Part shown: positions 24,913 through 33,549 of the stretch, piece after piece | Position numbering within the stretch: the stretch's first letter is position 1 | Layout: each line of letters begins with the position of its first letter | DNA from: Methylobacterium sp. J-030 | GTDB lineage: Bacteria > Pseudomonadota > Alphaproteobacteria > Rhizobiales > Beijerinckiaceae | Assembly: GCF_022829545.1 (NCBI RefSeq) | Contig: NZ_JAKSYM010000249.1 | Location: forward strand, 55,639-119,638 | Direction: 5' to 3' | DNA: 64,000 bases | The notes under the pieces: generated by a model | The model's database searches: none | The model's input: the letters and a program-made list of their open reading frames with translations, nothing else | Told to the model about the DNA's origin: nothing | Translations under genes and position numbers: made by a program

Positions 24913-24988
24913 GCCGCAATAGCTCAGCTGGTAGAGCACCTCATTCGTAATGAGGGGGTCGGGGGTTCGAATCCCTCTTGCGGCACCA
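24913..24988 (+). tRNA. tRNA-Thr (anticodon CGT), CCA encoded
   Basis: 76 nt fold into a full cloverleaf. The acceptor stem is GCCGCAA with TTGCGGC, the D arm GCTC-AGCTGGTA-GAGC, the anticodon arm CCTCA-TTCGTAA-TGAGG with CGT at the centre of the loop, and the T arm has the TTCGAAT loop. Discriminator A and CCA are encoded. It reads ACG codons. The opposite strand carries the last ~65 nt of selB, so transcription is convergent and overlapping. Confidence 0.97.
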
Positions 24989-26900
24989 CTTCGTCCACCG
25001 CACGCCACTCCGCCCGGATACGCCGCCCCTCCGCGATGCGGAGCGTGAGGCCCTGCCCGTCGAAGAATTCGAGCAGCGGCATCGTCAGGTTGCGCCGGAT
25101 GCCGGCCGCCACGCGGAACCGCCCCACCGTGAGCAGACCCTCTGGATGCTCCGCCGCCACTGCCCGGGCGATTCCGGCGAGATCGGCAAGGATCGCAGGC
25201 GGGACGTAATAGCTCTTCGAGATCCGGTGCAGCCAGCCGATGCGGCCGACCTTGTCGAGGAGCGGGCGCAACGCCTCCGGATCGCGCCCGAGGTGCTCGG
25301 CGAGGAGGGCGAGGCGCGGCTGGTCGCGCCCGGCCGCCTCCAGCACGGCGCGGATCGCGGCGTAGAGCGCGGCGTCGGCCGCGCACAGACGGGCGACATG
25401 GCCGGGCCGATGGAAGAGGCGGCCGCTGCGCACGACCATGCCGTCCTGATGGAGCCGGTCCAAGACGGCGGGTAGGACCGGGCGGTCCCGCTCTGGGATC
25501 AGCGCCGCGATCTCCTCGGATAGCAGCCCGGGATTGTCGGGCGCGTCGGCATGCGCCCGGTCGAGGTCGGCCAGCACCCGCCCGGTCAGCGCCGCGACGC
25601 GAGCCCCCGCGAAGGCTTGGCGCCCCACGACAATGACCGCCCCGAGATCCGCTGCCAGGGTTTCGACATCCTCTGTCGGGAGACTACGAAGGCGGGCGAA
25701 GCGCGGGAGATCGATGCCTGCCTCCGAGACAGCCAGCAGACGATCCAGCGCGCGACGATCGTCCGGCGTGTCGAGGGCGTCGAGGACGGCCCGGCGTCCC
25801 GGAGCCCAGGCGCCGCGGCGGGGGCCGTCGATGTCGACGACCCGGCCGCCGCCGAGCGTCCGCGTCGCCGAGATGTCGCGCAGGATGAAGCGGTCGCCCG
25901 CCAGGGCGCCGAGCCCGGCATCCAGGGCGAGGATCGCGGGGGCGGACGCGCCGGGCGGCAGCGCGCCGTTCGCGTCCAGCAGCACCCGGCCCGTCACCGT
26001 GGCGGCGCCGAGATGCACCTGGACCGGCGTACGGTGCCGCAGAGGCCGCGCCTCGCCGGGCAGGAGACGCAGCGCGACGTCGAGGCGGTCCGTGGCCCCA
26101 TGGAGATCCGGCGCCAGGATCCAATCCCCCCGACCGACCGCCTCCGTCGTGATCCGCGGACCTGTGAGGTTGAGGGCGCAGCGTTCCCCGGCCCGCGCCA
26201 CGTCGGCGGCGGCATCGTGGACGCGGATGGCGCGGACCCGCGCCTCCTGCCCCCCGGGGGAGACCAGCAGCCGGTCGCCCGGCCGCACCGTGCCGGCATG
26301 CACGGCGCCGGTCACCACGAGGCCCGCCCCCGGAACCGTGAACCGGCGATCGACCGCGAGGCGGAACAAGCGGGCCGGGGCCGGAGGCACCACTTCCCGG
26401 CCGAGGGCTTCGAGATGGCGAGCGAGGTCGGGGATCCCGGCGCCCGTCAGGGCCGAGCAGGGGAGAATCGGCGCAGCGGCGAGTCCGGTGCCGGCCAGCA
26501 ACGCACCGATCTCCGCGGTGACGGCGGCGATGCGCGCGGGATCGGCCCGGTCGGCCTTGGTGATCGCCACGATGCCCTGGGCGAGTCCGAGGAGGTCGAG
26601 AATCGCGACATGCTCGCGGGTCTGCGGCATGACGCCATCGTCGGCCGCTACCGCGAGCAGCGCGCAGGCGACGCCGGTGACGCCCGCCACCATGGTACGC
26701 ACCAGCCGCTCGTGACCCGGTACGTCGACGAAACCGAATGGCCCCTCGAGCAGGCCGCCCGCCGGCGCGTAGGCGAAGCCGAGGTCGAGGGTGATGCCCC
26801 GGGCCTTCTCCTCCGGCAGCCGGTCGGCGTCGATCCCGGTCAGCGCCTTCACCAGCGCGGTCTTGCCGTGGTCGATATGGCCCGCTGTGGCGACGATCAT
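24924..26900 (-). CDS. selB: Selenocysteine-specific elongation factor SelB
   Basis: 658 residues. The GTPase domain shows GHIDHGKT at about 7-14, [16 protein letters not shown] and TKAD; the switch residues EKARGIT are SelB-type. Domains II/III follow, then the C-terminal winged-helix repeats ([39 protein letters not shown]) that bind SECIS hairpins. SelB delivers Sec-tRNA to UGA codons, so this genome should make selenoproteins; selA, selC and selD are not in the window. The final ~20 residues come from reading the antisense strand of tRNA-Thr and are not family sequence. The UGA-interrupted gene lies 57 bp upstream. Confidence 0.94.
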   Translation of the reverse strand: MIVATAGHIDHGKTALVKALTGIDADRLPEEKARGITLDLGFAYAPAGGLLEGPFGFVDVPGHERLVRTMVAGVTGVACALLAVAADDGVMPQTREHVAILDLLGLAQGIVAITKADRADPARIAAVTAEIGALLAGTGLAAAPILPCSALTGAGIPDLARHLEALGREVVPPAPARLFRLAVDRRFTVPGAGLVVTGAVHAGTVRPGDRLLVSPGGQEARVRAIRVHDAAADVARAGERCALNLTGPRITTEAVGRGDWILAPDLHGATDRLDVALRLLPGEARPLRHRTPVQVHLGAATVTGRVLLDANGALPPGASAPAILALDAGLGALAGDRFILRDISATRTLGGGRVVDIDGPRRGAWAPGRRAVLDALDTPDDRRALDRLLAVSEAGIDLPRFARLRSLPTEDVETLAADLGAVIVVGRQAFAGARVAALTGRVLADLDRAHADAPDNPGLLSEEIAALIPERDRPVLPAVLDRLHQDGMVVRSGRLFHRPGHVARLCAADAALYAAIRAVLEAAGRDQPRLALLAEHLGRDPEALRPLLDKVGRIGWLHRISKSYYVPPAILADLAGIARAVAAEHPEGLLTVGRFRVAAGIRRNLTMPLLEFFDGQGLTLRIAEGRRIRAEWRAVDEVVPQEGFEPPTPSLRMRCSTS

Positions 26901-26957
26901 GCGGTCGATGCTACCCTGGGACCGGCGCGGATCACTCCGCGCCGGCCGGTTGCGGCC

Positions 26958-28445
26958 TCAGCCCTTGATGCGGGTCTCGGCCAATTCCGACATACAGGTG
27001 TCGTAGGGCGTGAACGCCACCCGGTCGGACACCGCGAACAGCGTGAACGGCGAATACAGGAACAGGGCCTTGGACCTGTCCTGGATGTACCGCTCCACCT
27101 CACGGACGACCGCTTCCGTCTGCGGCTCGGGCGTGTGCAGGAGCTTGTCGTAGAGGGCGTCGAACTCCGGATCCTCCGGACCCTGGCGCAGGGTCGCGTC
27201 CTTGCCGAAGAACTCCCGGTGCACGCAGGCCACCGGGTATTGCGGCGTCCAGTCGAAGTACCATTCGAGCTTGATGTCGAAGTCCTCCGGCGGGTCGCCG
27301 CGGTCGCTGACGAAGCGGGCCGAGAGGCCGATCCTCGACAGGCACTGACCGATCGCCGCGACCACACCCTGCCAGCTCGGCGAGGCGACGATCACGACTT
27401 CCCGACCGCCGAGACCCGCCCTCTCCAGCACCGCGCGGGCGGCCTCCGGATCATGCGGGAGCGGGCTCATGCCAGGATCGGCCCCGTAGCGGCCGGGCTG
27501 GATGAAGGCGGGGATCACCGTGCCGTAGCCGTGCGCGCCCTGGTCGAGCACGAAGTGGCGGTCGACCGCGAGGTTGAGCGCCCGCCGCACGGCTGGATCG
27601 CGCCAGACCGAATCGGGCTTGTTCTCGTTGAAGACGCCCGTGAGGATCGTCTTGGCCTTCTTCGTCTGGATCTTGCCCTTGTCGCTCTGCGGAAAGGCCT
27701 TCGCCTCCGCGGGCGTCAGGTCGAACACCACGTCCACGCGGCCGTCACCGGACGCCACGGACTCGATGCCCGCGTCCTTGCCGATGACGTTGTCGTAGAC
27801 GATCCGGACCGTCGGCTTGCGGGCCGGGTTCCAGTAGGTCGCGTTGGGCTCCATCACGACACGGTCGGAGCGGGAGTCGATCAGCGAGACACCCTCGGTG
27901 AGCACGAACGGGCCGGTCCCCCACGGACCGGGCGCGTCGATGACTCACCAATGGCCTTCGGCCGATCCCGTCTTCGGGTCGACAAAACCCCACTCGTTCC
28001 AGAAGCGCGTCGACGGCAGGTGCATGCCGCGCAGCTTCATCAAGGCCGCGGAATCGCCGCCCGGGAAGCGCATGCGGATGGTGCGCTCATCCACCGCCTC
28101 GCAGGTGACGTCGCGGGCGAAGTTCAGAAACGCGCCCGGCGGGTGCGGGTTGGTCCATTCCTGGACCTTGTCGAATCCTAGCTTGAACATCGCGGCGTCG
28201 AACGGCTCGCCATCCTGATAGACGGCGTCCCGCATCTTGAGCTCGAGGGTCTCGCCGTCGAGCCACTGCCACGATTCCGCGAGGCTCGGCTGGCCGATCC
28301 CGTCGTGGTCGACGCGGTTGGCCTCCTCCATCGTGTTCCAGGTGATCGACAGCCAGTTGACCGGCGACGGATCGACCACCGTCACCGTGTTGTGGGGCCC
28401 CCAGGCTTTGCCGCCTCCGGGATCCCCGGTCGCTTGCGCGTCCAT
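26958..28445 (-). CDS. OppA-type (family 5) solute-binding protein with one in-frame UGA; candidate selenoprotein
   Basis: 496 codons with a single in-frame TGA (codon 167, 27945-27947) and no other lesion. The first part ends EGHW and the second continues [18 protein letters not shown] in the same frame, and both halves read as one family 5 extracellular solute-binding protein. GGAGGA at 28449-28454 supports ATG 28445. There is no signal peptide, which is odd for this family, and no permease genes adjoin. A hairpin follows the UGA and selB is the next gene on the same strand. Either UGA is recoded (selenocysteine or readthrough) or this is a recently broken gene. The ligand is unknown. Confidence 0.6.
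27913..27947 (-). promoter_or_regulatory. In-frame UGA followed by bacterial SECIS-like hairpin
   Basis: UGA occupies 27947-27945. After 13 nt, CCGGTCC (27931-27925), loop GTGGG (27924-27920) and GGACCGG (27919-27913) form a perfect 7-bp stem. The loop begins 20 nt after the UGA and its first base is G, within the usual description of bacterial SECIS elements (a loop roughly 16-37 nt downstream with a G at its start). The same bases encode the PGPWGTGP segment, so protein constraint and GC-rich codons could also produce the symmetry. Confidence 0.42.
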
Positions 28446-28633
28446 GTCTCCTCCTTGATCTGCCGTCCGCTGAGGTGCGGACGCCGTCCGGCTCCGGTTG
28501 AGCCGGATGTGGAGAAAGCTAGTGCGCTATGGCATCGCCCTCAATCGAACTCGCCTCGGCAATTGGGCGGGGGTGATCACAGTGTGTCGACGGATCGACA
28601 CGGAGGCCGATTGGGCGGGAGCAACTTGGCCGT

Positions 28634-30388
28634 TCACACCATCGCCAGGACCGCCGCGATGACCGCCACGCCGACGGCGAGCCATGCCGCGTAGTCGCCG
28701 ATCAGTCCGCTGTGCAGGATCTCCAGCGCGCGCGTCGGCGCCGATTGGGTCACGTGGACCGGACGGACCAAGACGGGCGGCAGTCGCTTCCGGAACAGCC
28801 CGTAGCCGGCGCCCGCCAGAGCGGCCGCCACGGAGAACCACGGCAGCCAGCCCGGCCCCTCCCCGAGGGGACCGGTTTCCGGCCGGTGCGTGAAGGCCGA
28901 TACGGCCCGGGGGAGGGCGTGCGCGATCAGGTCCGGCGGAAGCACGATATCGACGGCGAGCAGGATGCAGCAGGGCGCCAGCATCAGCCAGAGCGGCCGG
29001 TTGGCCTTCTCGCGCTCGTCCGCGCTCGGCGCCCCGGCCTCGTCGCCGGGATCCGGCCCGAGCCCGAGGAAGATCCGGCCCGCCGCCCGCAGCACCGCCG
29101 CCCCGGTCAGCGCGGCACCGATCGCGGTGGCGGCGAGCGCAATGCCGTGCCCCTGCTGCGACAGCGCCCCCTGGACGAGGCGCGTGCCCTGGTCGAGGGC
29201 GCCGAGCGGCAGGCCGCAGAGGAGGAAGCCGGCGAGCGCCATGGCGATTCCGGCCGGCCAGATCCTCCGCCCCAGGCCGCGCAGGGCGATCTCGTCGATG
29301 CTCGCCTGGGTGGCGAGCAGGATGCCGGCGATCATGAACAGGGCGCCCTTCACCAGCCCGTGGCCGACCACGTAGACCAGCATCCCGCCGGTACCGCCCG
29401 CCGAGAGCGCGCCGAGGCCGGTCAGCATGATCCCGGCATGCGAGATCGTCGAGAAGGCGAGCATACGCTTCAGATGACGCTGCAGCAGCGCCATCCAGCC
29501 GCCCAGCAGCGCCGTCACGCTGCCGAGGCCGATCAGCAGCGCCGGCAGGGCGCCCTGGACCTGATCGGAACCGCCGAACACGACGGCGCTCACCTTGGCA
29601 AGGCCGAACAGCCCGAGGGAGACCATCGATCCGGAGAAGATCACCGAGACGGGGCTCGGCGCCACCGCATGGGCGTCGGCCAGCCAGAACTGGAACGGCA
29701 CGATCGCGCCCTTGATCATCAGCGCCGCCGCCACGAGGCAGAAGGCCCCGGCCACCACGGGGCTCCGGCCGCCCTGGGCGACGGCGGCCGCGATCCCGTC
29801 GAAGTCGAGCGTCCCGGTCTGCGCGTAGATCAACCCGATGCCGCCGAGCATCAGGAAGCCCGCGAGACTGTTGACCACCGTGAAGTTGATGGCCCCGGCG
29901 AGCGACGATTCCGCGAGGTGATAGGCGGTGAGGGCGAAGGCCGCGACGCTCATCACCTCGAACCACACGAACAGGTTGAACATGTCCCGGGTGAAGCAGA
30001 ACCCGACCATGGCGGCGAGGAACAGCAGCATCAGGATGTGGAAGTGGCCGTGGGTGCGGTCGAAGAAGCCCCAGGCGAACACGAAGGTCAGGGCGTAGAG
30101 CAGGCCGATGAAGGCCGCGATCCAGCCGCTCGCCGCATCGACCGAGAAGCCGATCCCGAGGTGGACGCCGTCGCGCGGCTCCCAGCCGCCGAACCAGTAG
30201 ACGAGGGGCTTGTCGGCAGCCTGCACGGCGATCACCGCCGAGAGGATCGCGACCGCGAGCGCCGCGAGCAGAGCCAGGATGTCGGGGACGCGGCTCGGCA
30301 GCAGGTGGGCGGTCGCCAGCAGAACCGCGCAGAACACCATCGGAATGGCGACCGTGAGCGGGAGGAGGGTGGCTGGAACGAACGTCAC
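28634..30388 (-). CDS. mnhD: Na+/H+ antiporter subunit D (MrpD/MnhD, MbhH-like)
   Basis: 584 residues, about 14-15 membrane helices, NuoL/M/N-type proton-pumping fold. Key charged residues are present: glutamate in LFVWFEVMSVAAF, lysine in LMIKGAIVPFQFWLADAHAVAPSPVSVIFSG, and histidine in RMLAFSTISHAGIMLTG. Last gene of the antiporter operon; GTG start overlaps the mnhC stop. It is the only large antiporter-like subunit in this cluster and therefore the probable ion-translocating one. The C-terminal part carries a soluble loop (GPDPGDEAGAPSADERE). Confidence 0.9.
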   Translation of the reverse strand: MTFVPATLLPLTVAIPMVFCAVLLATAHLLPSRVPDILALLAALAVAILSAVIAVQAADKPLVYWFGGWEPRDGVHLGIGFSVDAASGWIAAFIGLLYALTFVFAWGFFDRTHGHFHILMLLFLAAMVGFCFTRDMFNLFVWFEVMSVAAFALTAYHLAESSLAGAINFTVVNSLAGFLMLGGIGLIYAQTGTLDFDGIAAAVAQGGRSPVVAGAFCLVAAALMIKGAIVPFQFWLADAHAVAPSPVSVIFSGSMVSLGLFGLAKVSAVVFGGSDQVQGALPALLIGLGSVTALLGGWMALLQRHLKRMLAFSTISHAGIMLTGLGALSAGGTGGMLVYVVGHGLVKGALFMIAGILLATQASIDEIALRGLGRRIWPAGIAMALAGFLLCGLPLGALDQGTRLVQGALSQQGHGIALAATAIGAALTGAAVLRAAGRIFLGLGPDPGDEAGAPSADEREKANRPLWLMLAPCCILLAVDIVLPPDLIAHALPRAVSAFTHRPETGPLGEGPGWLPWFSVAAALAGAGYGLFRKRLPPVLVRPVHVTQSAPTRALEILHSGLIGDYAAWLAVGVAVIAAVLAMV

Positions 30389-30792
30389 GCGGCTGGTCGC
30401 CCACGATCGGAGGACCGGTCCCGGTCGGTTTGGCCGCCCGCCCGCATCGGCCGGAGCTTTCCCGGGTCCAGGCTGCCACCGCGCTTATAGGCCTGGACCG
30501 TCAGGACGAGGAGCAGCGCGGTCAGCGTCGCGCCCACCACGATGTCGGTAAGCACCAGGGCCTGCATCACGGGATCGACCGCGGGCGTGCCCGGCGGGTG
30601 ATCGTAGAAGATCGGCGCGATGCTGCCCCAGCGGTAGCCGAGGCCGAGCAGCAGCACGTAGGTCGCCGACTGGCAGACCCCGAGGCAGCCGACCAAGTGG
30701 ATGAAGTTGCGGCTCGTGGCGATGCCATACAGGCCGACGCCGAAGAGCCACGCGGCGACCGCATAGGGCAAGACGTTCGTGACCGCACTCAC
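30385..30792 (-). CDS. mnhC: Na+/H+ antiporter subunit C (MrpC/MnhC, NuoK-like)
   Basis: 135 residues from GTG 30792, which overlaps the mnhB stop. Three helices follow the NuoK/MrpC pattern, with NFIHLVGCLGVCQSATYVLLLGLGY in helix 2 and PVMQALVLTDIVVGATLTALLLVL in helix 3, ending in a ~35-residue charged cytoplasmic tail. It would bridge subunit D and the small subunits in the membrane complex. Confidence 0.87.
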   Translation of the reverse strand: MSAVTNVLPYAVAAWLFGVGLYGIATSRNFIHLVGCLGVCQSATYVLLLGLGYRWGSIAPIFYDHPPGTPAVDPVMQALVLTDIVVGATLTALLLVLTVQAYKRGGSLDPGKLRPMRAGGQTDRDRSSDRGRPAA

Positions 30793-31565
30793 GCGGATTC
30801 CTCCCCGGGCTCGTCGGGCTCCTCGGCCTCGCGGGTCTCCTCCATGAATTCCAGGAAGAGCTGCGTGAACCCGCCCGTCACCGCCATCGCCACGCCGAGG
30901 TTCTCGACCAGCATCAGGCCGCCGGAGAACAGGTCGCGGAAGGTGCCGAGCGGCAGGACGTTCTGCATGAAGGCGGCGCCGGTGAGCATCGGCACCAGCC
31001 CGCACAGGGCGAAGAGCAGTGCGCCCCCGCCCTCCAGCACGTCGAGCCAGTGGCTGCGGATGGCGTCCCGCCAGCCAGTATAGCCCTCGCCGAGGTAGAT
31101 CAGCAGCGTCCCGGAGGCGAGGATCACGCCGCCCTGGAAGCCGCCGCCGGGGGTGACGGTGGCGTGGACCACCACGTAGAGGCCGAACACGGCGGTGAGC
31201 GGCCCGGCGATCCGGCAGGCCAGCACCGTCGCCTCCGAGCGCGGGATTACGGCGCGGCCGGGGCGGTGCATCGCGCGCCCCGTCATGCCCTCCCCCCGGC
31301 GTCCGCGCAGCAGCACCACCGTGCCGGTGATGGCGGCGAGCAGCATGAACTCCTCGCCCAAAGTGTCGAGGCCGCGCAGGTCGAAGTTGATTGCGCTCAC
31401 CATGTTGGCGACGTGCCGCGCCTCCGGGGTGATCGCGTTGATGCGCGCGCCGTACTGGGCGATGGTGGAGCCGAAGGCCGGCAGCCCCGCGATCACCTGT
31501 GCGGCGCAGGGCAGGAGGATCAGTGCCGACAGGGCAAGCAGCGCGACGCGGATGCGCGGGCTCAC
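30789..31565 (-). CDS. mnhB: Fused MbhE-MrpB antiporter subunit
   Basis: 258 residues. The first ~90 residues resemble MbhE (the last part of MrpA), with PAFG, NMVSAINFDLRGLDTLGEEFMLLAAITGTVVLLR. Residues ~100-245 are MrpB/MnhB with GLYVVVHATVTPGGGFQGGVILASGTLLIYL and NLGVAMAVTGGFTQLFLEFMEE. The gene therefore combines archaeal MbhE and MbhF equivalents in one protein. GTG start overlaps the DUF4040 gene stop (GTGA). Confidence 0.87.
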   Translation of the reverse strand: MSPRIRVALLALSALILLPCAAQVIAGLPAFGSTIAQYGARINAITPEARHVANMVSAINFDLRGLDTLGEEFMLLAAITGTVVLLRGRRGEGMTGRAMHRPGRAVIPRSEATVLACRIAGPLTAVFGLYVVVHATVTPGGGFQGGVILASGTLLIYLGEGYTGWRDAIRSHWLDVLEGGGALLFALCGLVPMLTGAAFMQNVLPLGTFRDLFSGGLMLVENLGVAMAVTGGFTQLFLEFMEETREAEEPDEPGEESA

Positions 31566-31813
31566 GCGTCCTCCCCGGGGGCTTGCGTGCGCACCGCCAT
31601 CAGCGCCACGAGGAAGAGAAGCGGCACCGCGGCGGAGCCCACCGCCAGCTCCGACAGGGCGACGTCGGGGGCCTGGAGGGCATCGAACAGGATCGTCAGG
31701 ACGAGCCCATTGATCGCGATGGCGAAGACCTGGCGGGTGGGGTCGCGCACCAGCACCACGGCAGTGCCGGAGGTCGCCGTGAACAGGAACAGCAGCGGGA
31801 GGATGACGGTCAT
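31562..31813 (-). CDS. MbhD/DUF4040-type antiporter subunit
   Basis: 83 residues, three helices, from ATG 31813. It matches the DUF4040/MbhD segment that forms part of the C-terminus of MrpA: VLVRDPTRQVFAIAINGLVLTILFDALQAPDVALSELAVGSAAVPLLFLVAL. In this operon it is a separate gene, as in archaeal membrane-bound hydrogenases. Its start overlaps the mnhG stop (ATGA). Confidence 0.85.
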   Translation of the reverse strand: MTVILPLLFLFTATSGTAVVLVRDPTRQVFAIAINGLVLTILFDALQAPDVALSELAVGSAAVPLLFLVALMAVRTQAPGEDA

Positions 31814-32094
31814 GCCGAGCGTCCCTCGCGCATCAGCACGGCCCGGCCCGACACGTGCGACAGCACCGCGGCCCAGCCTAAGAACACCACCATCATCACC
31901 AGGATCTTGAGCGAGCGCCCCGAGATCCCGTCGGCCAGGAAGGCCGCCACGGTCACGAGGCCGGAGGCCGCGACGTTGAGGAAGGCCAGCGCGTGCAGCC
32001 GGTCGAGCGCCCGGGGCAGCCGCCATAGGGCCAGCGCGGCGAGCCACGTCACCGCCACCACGAGGCCGAGCAGGATCCCGATCGCGACGCTCAT
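31810..32094 (-). CDS. mnhG: Na+/H+ antiporter subunit G (MrpG/MnhG)
   Basis: 94 residues, three helices, with RLPRALDRLHALAFLNVAASGLVTVAAFL, the family's helix-2 signature containing the DRLHA motif. ATG start overlaps the mnhF stop. It is a small structural subunit of the antiporter. Confidence 0.87.
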   Translation of the reverse strand: MSVAIGILLGLVVAVTWLAALALWRLPRALDRLHALAFLNVAASGLVTVAAFLADGISGRSLKILVMMVVFLGWAAVLSHVSGRAVLMREGRSA

Positions 32095-32342
32095 ATCCAG
32101 CGCTCCAGGAAGACCGCGAGCAGCATCGTGCCCGGCAGATTGAGCAGGACCAGGGTGAGGGCGAGGTCGGTGATCGAGGCTTGATCCGTGGCGAACGCCA
32201 TCAGTGTCAGGATGAGCACCGTCACGCTGCCGGCGAGCTGGTAGGCGGCGAAGCGCTGGCCCGGCCGCCCGCGCCACGCCAGGACGCCCGCGAGGATCAG
32301 CGGCGGCAGCAGCGCCAGGATAGCGGCCGTCCAGATGGTCAT
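32091..32342 (-). CDS. mnhF: Na+/H+ antiporter subunit F (MrpF/MnhF)
   Basis: 83 residues, three helices, from ATG 32342. The LAWRGRPGQRFAAYQLAGSVTVLILTLMAF and SITDLALTLVLLNLPGTMLLAVFLER segments fit MrpF, although the RV.GP-type motif of many homologues is modified here. Both ends overlap neighbouring genes by 4 nt. Confidence 0.83.
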   Translation of the reverse strand: MTIWTAAILALLPPLILAGVLAWRGRPGQRFAAYQLAGSVTVLILTLMAFATDQASITDLALTLVLLNLPGTMLLAVFLERWI

Positions 32343-32830
32343 GACTCCTCGCCTTCGAGGGCGTGCGTCATCACCGTCCCGTGCGCGCGATCGACGGTCA
32401 GCACGTAGCTGTCCGGGGCGAGGGAAGCGGATAGCAGCCCGACGGCCCGCGTCGCCGAAGCCGTCTCGCCGTCCGGCCGCGCCCAGGCGACGCCGGCCGC
32501 GCTCTGCTCCCGAACGGCGCCGCCCTCCGCGCGCCCGACCACAGCCCGCGCCAGACGGAGCCCGACCCGCGAGGTCTGCCGGGCCATGCCGAGGACGGCC
32601 CGACCGAGGGGCCGGAGCGCCGCACGGTCGAACCGGAAGCGGATCCCGCCGCGCCGGCCCACGGCCCACCACCAGACCGTTCCGAAGGTCGCGCAGACGA
32701 CCATGGCGAGGCCCTCGGTCACGCTCAGCGAGCCCGCGAAGACCATGTAGGTGAGGGCGAGCAGCACCCAGATCGCGACGGCATCGCGCGTCGACCGCTC
32801 CTTGATCCCGCTGATCGGTCCTAGCCGCAT
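32339..32830 (-). CDS. mnhE: Na+/H+ antiporter subunit E (MrpE/MnhE)
   Basis: 163 residues from ATG 32830. Two N-terminal helices (AIWVLLALTYMVFAGS, LAMVVCATFGTVWWWAVG) are followed by the soluble MrpE domain ending in SLAPDSYVLTVDRAHGTVMTHALEG. It is the first gene of the seven-gene run; the promoter must lie in the 147-bp divergent gap shared with the Nudix gene, but I could not resolve it. Confidence 0.85.
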   Translation of the reverse strand: MRLGPISGIKERSTRDAVAIWVLLALTYMVFAGSLSVTEGLAMVVCATFGTVWWWAVGRRGGIRFRFDRAALRPLGRAVLGMARQTSRVGLRLARAVVGRAEGGAVREQSAAGVAWARPDGETASATRAVGLLSASLAPDSYVLTVDRAHGTVMTHALEGEES

Positions 32831-32977
32831 CGATCCTGACCGGAAGACGCCGTGAAAGCGTGGCCATATGTCTGAACCACCCAAACGGGTTCGACGCAGG
32901 GACGTTCCCGGAACCGACGGACACGCCTTCGTGTAAGCACAGCGGGACACCGGACGGTTTGCGGGCAGGGGCGCATC

Positions 32978-33547
32978 ATGAAGGCTGAGATCCTGTCCAT
33001 CCGCTTCCTCCACGAGGGCTGGAACCGGTTCGGGCTGGCACAGGTGCGGCTGCACGATGGCTCCGTCGCGGAACGGGCGCTCGAGGACCACGGCCATTCG
33101 GTCGGGATCCTGCCCTACGATCCGGAGCGTCGGGTTGCGACGCTGGTGCGCGAGCTGCGGGTGCCGGCCCTGTTCGCGGACGGCGCGCAGATGCAGCTCG
33201 AAGCGCCGGCCGGTCTGATCGATGACGGAAGCCCGGAGGAGAATGCCCGCCGGGAGGTTCTGGAAGAGGTCGGCCTCAACCTGCACGGCCTGGATTTCAT
33301 CGGCGCCGCCTATTCCTGCGCGAGCCTGTCCACCGAGAAGATCCACCTCTACCTCGCCGCCTACACCCGGCCGGATCGGGCCGAGGCCGGCGGCGGGGCC
33401 GAAGGCGAGCACGAGAATATCCGGATCGTCGAGATGCCGCTGGCCGACCTCGCCGCCCTGGCCGACCGGGGCGAGATCACCGACCTGAAGACGCTGACCC
33501 TCGTGCTGGCGCTGCGCGTCCGCCGGCCGGAGCTTTTTCCGGCGTGA
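32978..33547 (+). CDS. Nudix hydrolase, NudF/NudK-like
   Basis: 189 residues. The N-terminal strand domain and the GLIDDGSPEENARREVLEEVGL Nudix box near residue 75 place it with ADP-ribose/GDP-mannose pyrophosphatases that hydrolyse nucleoside diphosphate sugars. The box is one residue shorter than the classic 23-residue pattern between its first glycine and RE..EE, and lacks the first glutamate, but the metal-binding REVLEE core is intact. It is divergent from the antiporter operon. Confidence 0.85.
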   Translation: MKAEILSIRFLHEGWNRFGLAQVRLHDGSVAERALEDHGHSVGILPYDPERRVATLVRELRVPALFADGAQMQLEAPAGLIDDGSPEENARREVLEEVGLNLHGLDFIGAAYSCASLSTEKIHLYLAAYTRPDRAEAGGGAEGEHENIRIVEMPLADLAALADRGEITDLKTLTLVLALRVRRPELFPA

Positions 33548-33549
33548 GA

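Noticed and set aside
24924..24988. [14 protein letters not shown] as a real SelB motif
   Set aside because: It is the reverse-complement translation of tRNA-Thr, a known annotation artefact.
24913..24988. tRNA-Thr as an attachment site of a genomic island
   Set aside because: No integrase faces it and no direct repeat of the tRNA 3' end was seen within the neighbouring genes.
26958..27905. Treating the C-terminal part of the UGA gene as an independent gene starting at 27905
   Set aside because: It would lack the N-terminal lobe of the family, has no ribosome site, and its frame continues seamlessly upstream through the UGA.
25551..28181. An 876-residue open frame antisense to selB and the UGA gene
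   Set aside because: Arg/Gly/Ala/Asp-rich translation with no domain, exactly antisense to two recognised families; typical of high-GC DNA.
26958..28445. Frameshift as explanation of the broken binding-protein gene
   Set aside because: The two halves are in the same frame; only a stop codon separates them.
28712..30490. Long antisense frame across mnhD
   Set aside because: Composition (Gln/Glu/Arg/His-rich without motifs) marks it as the shadow of a membrane-protein gene.
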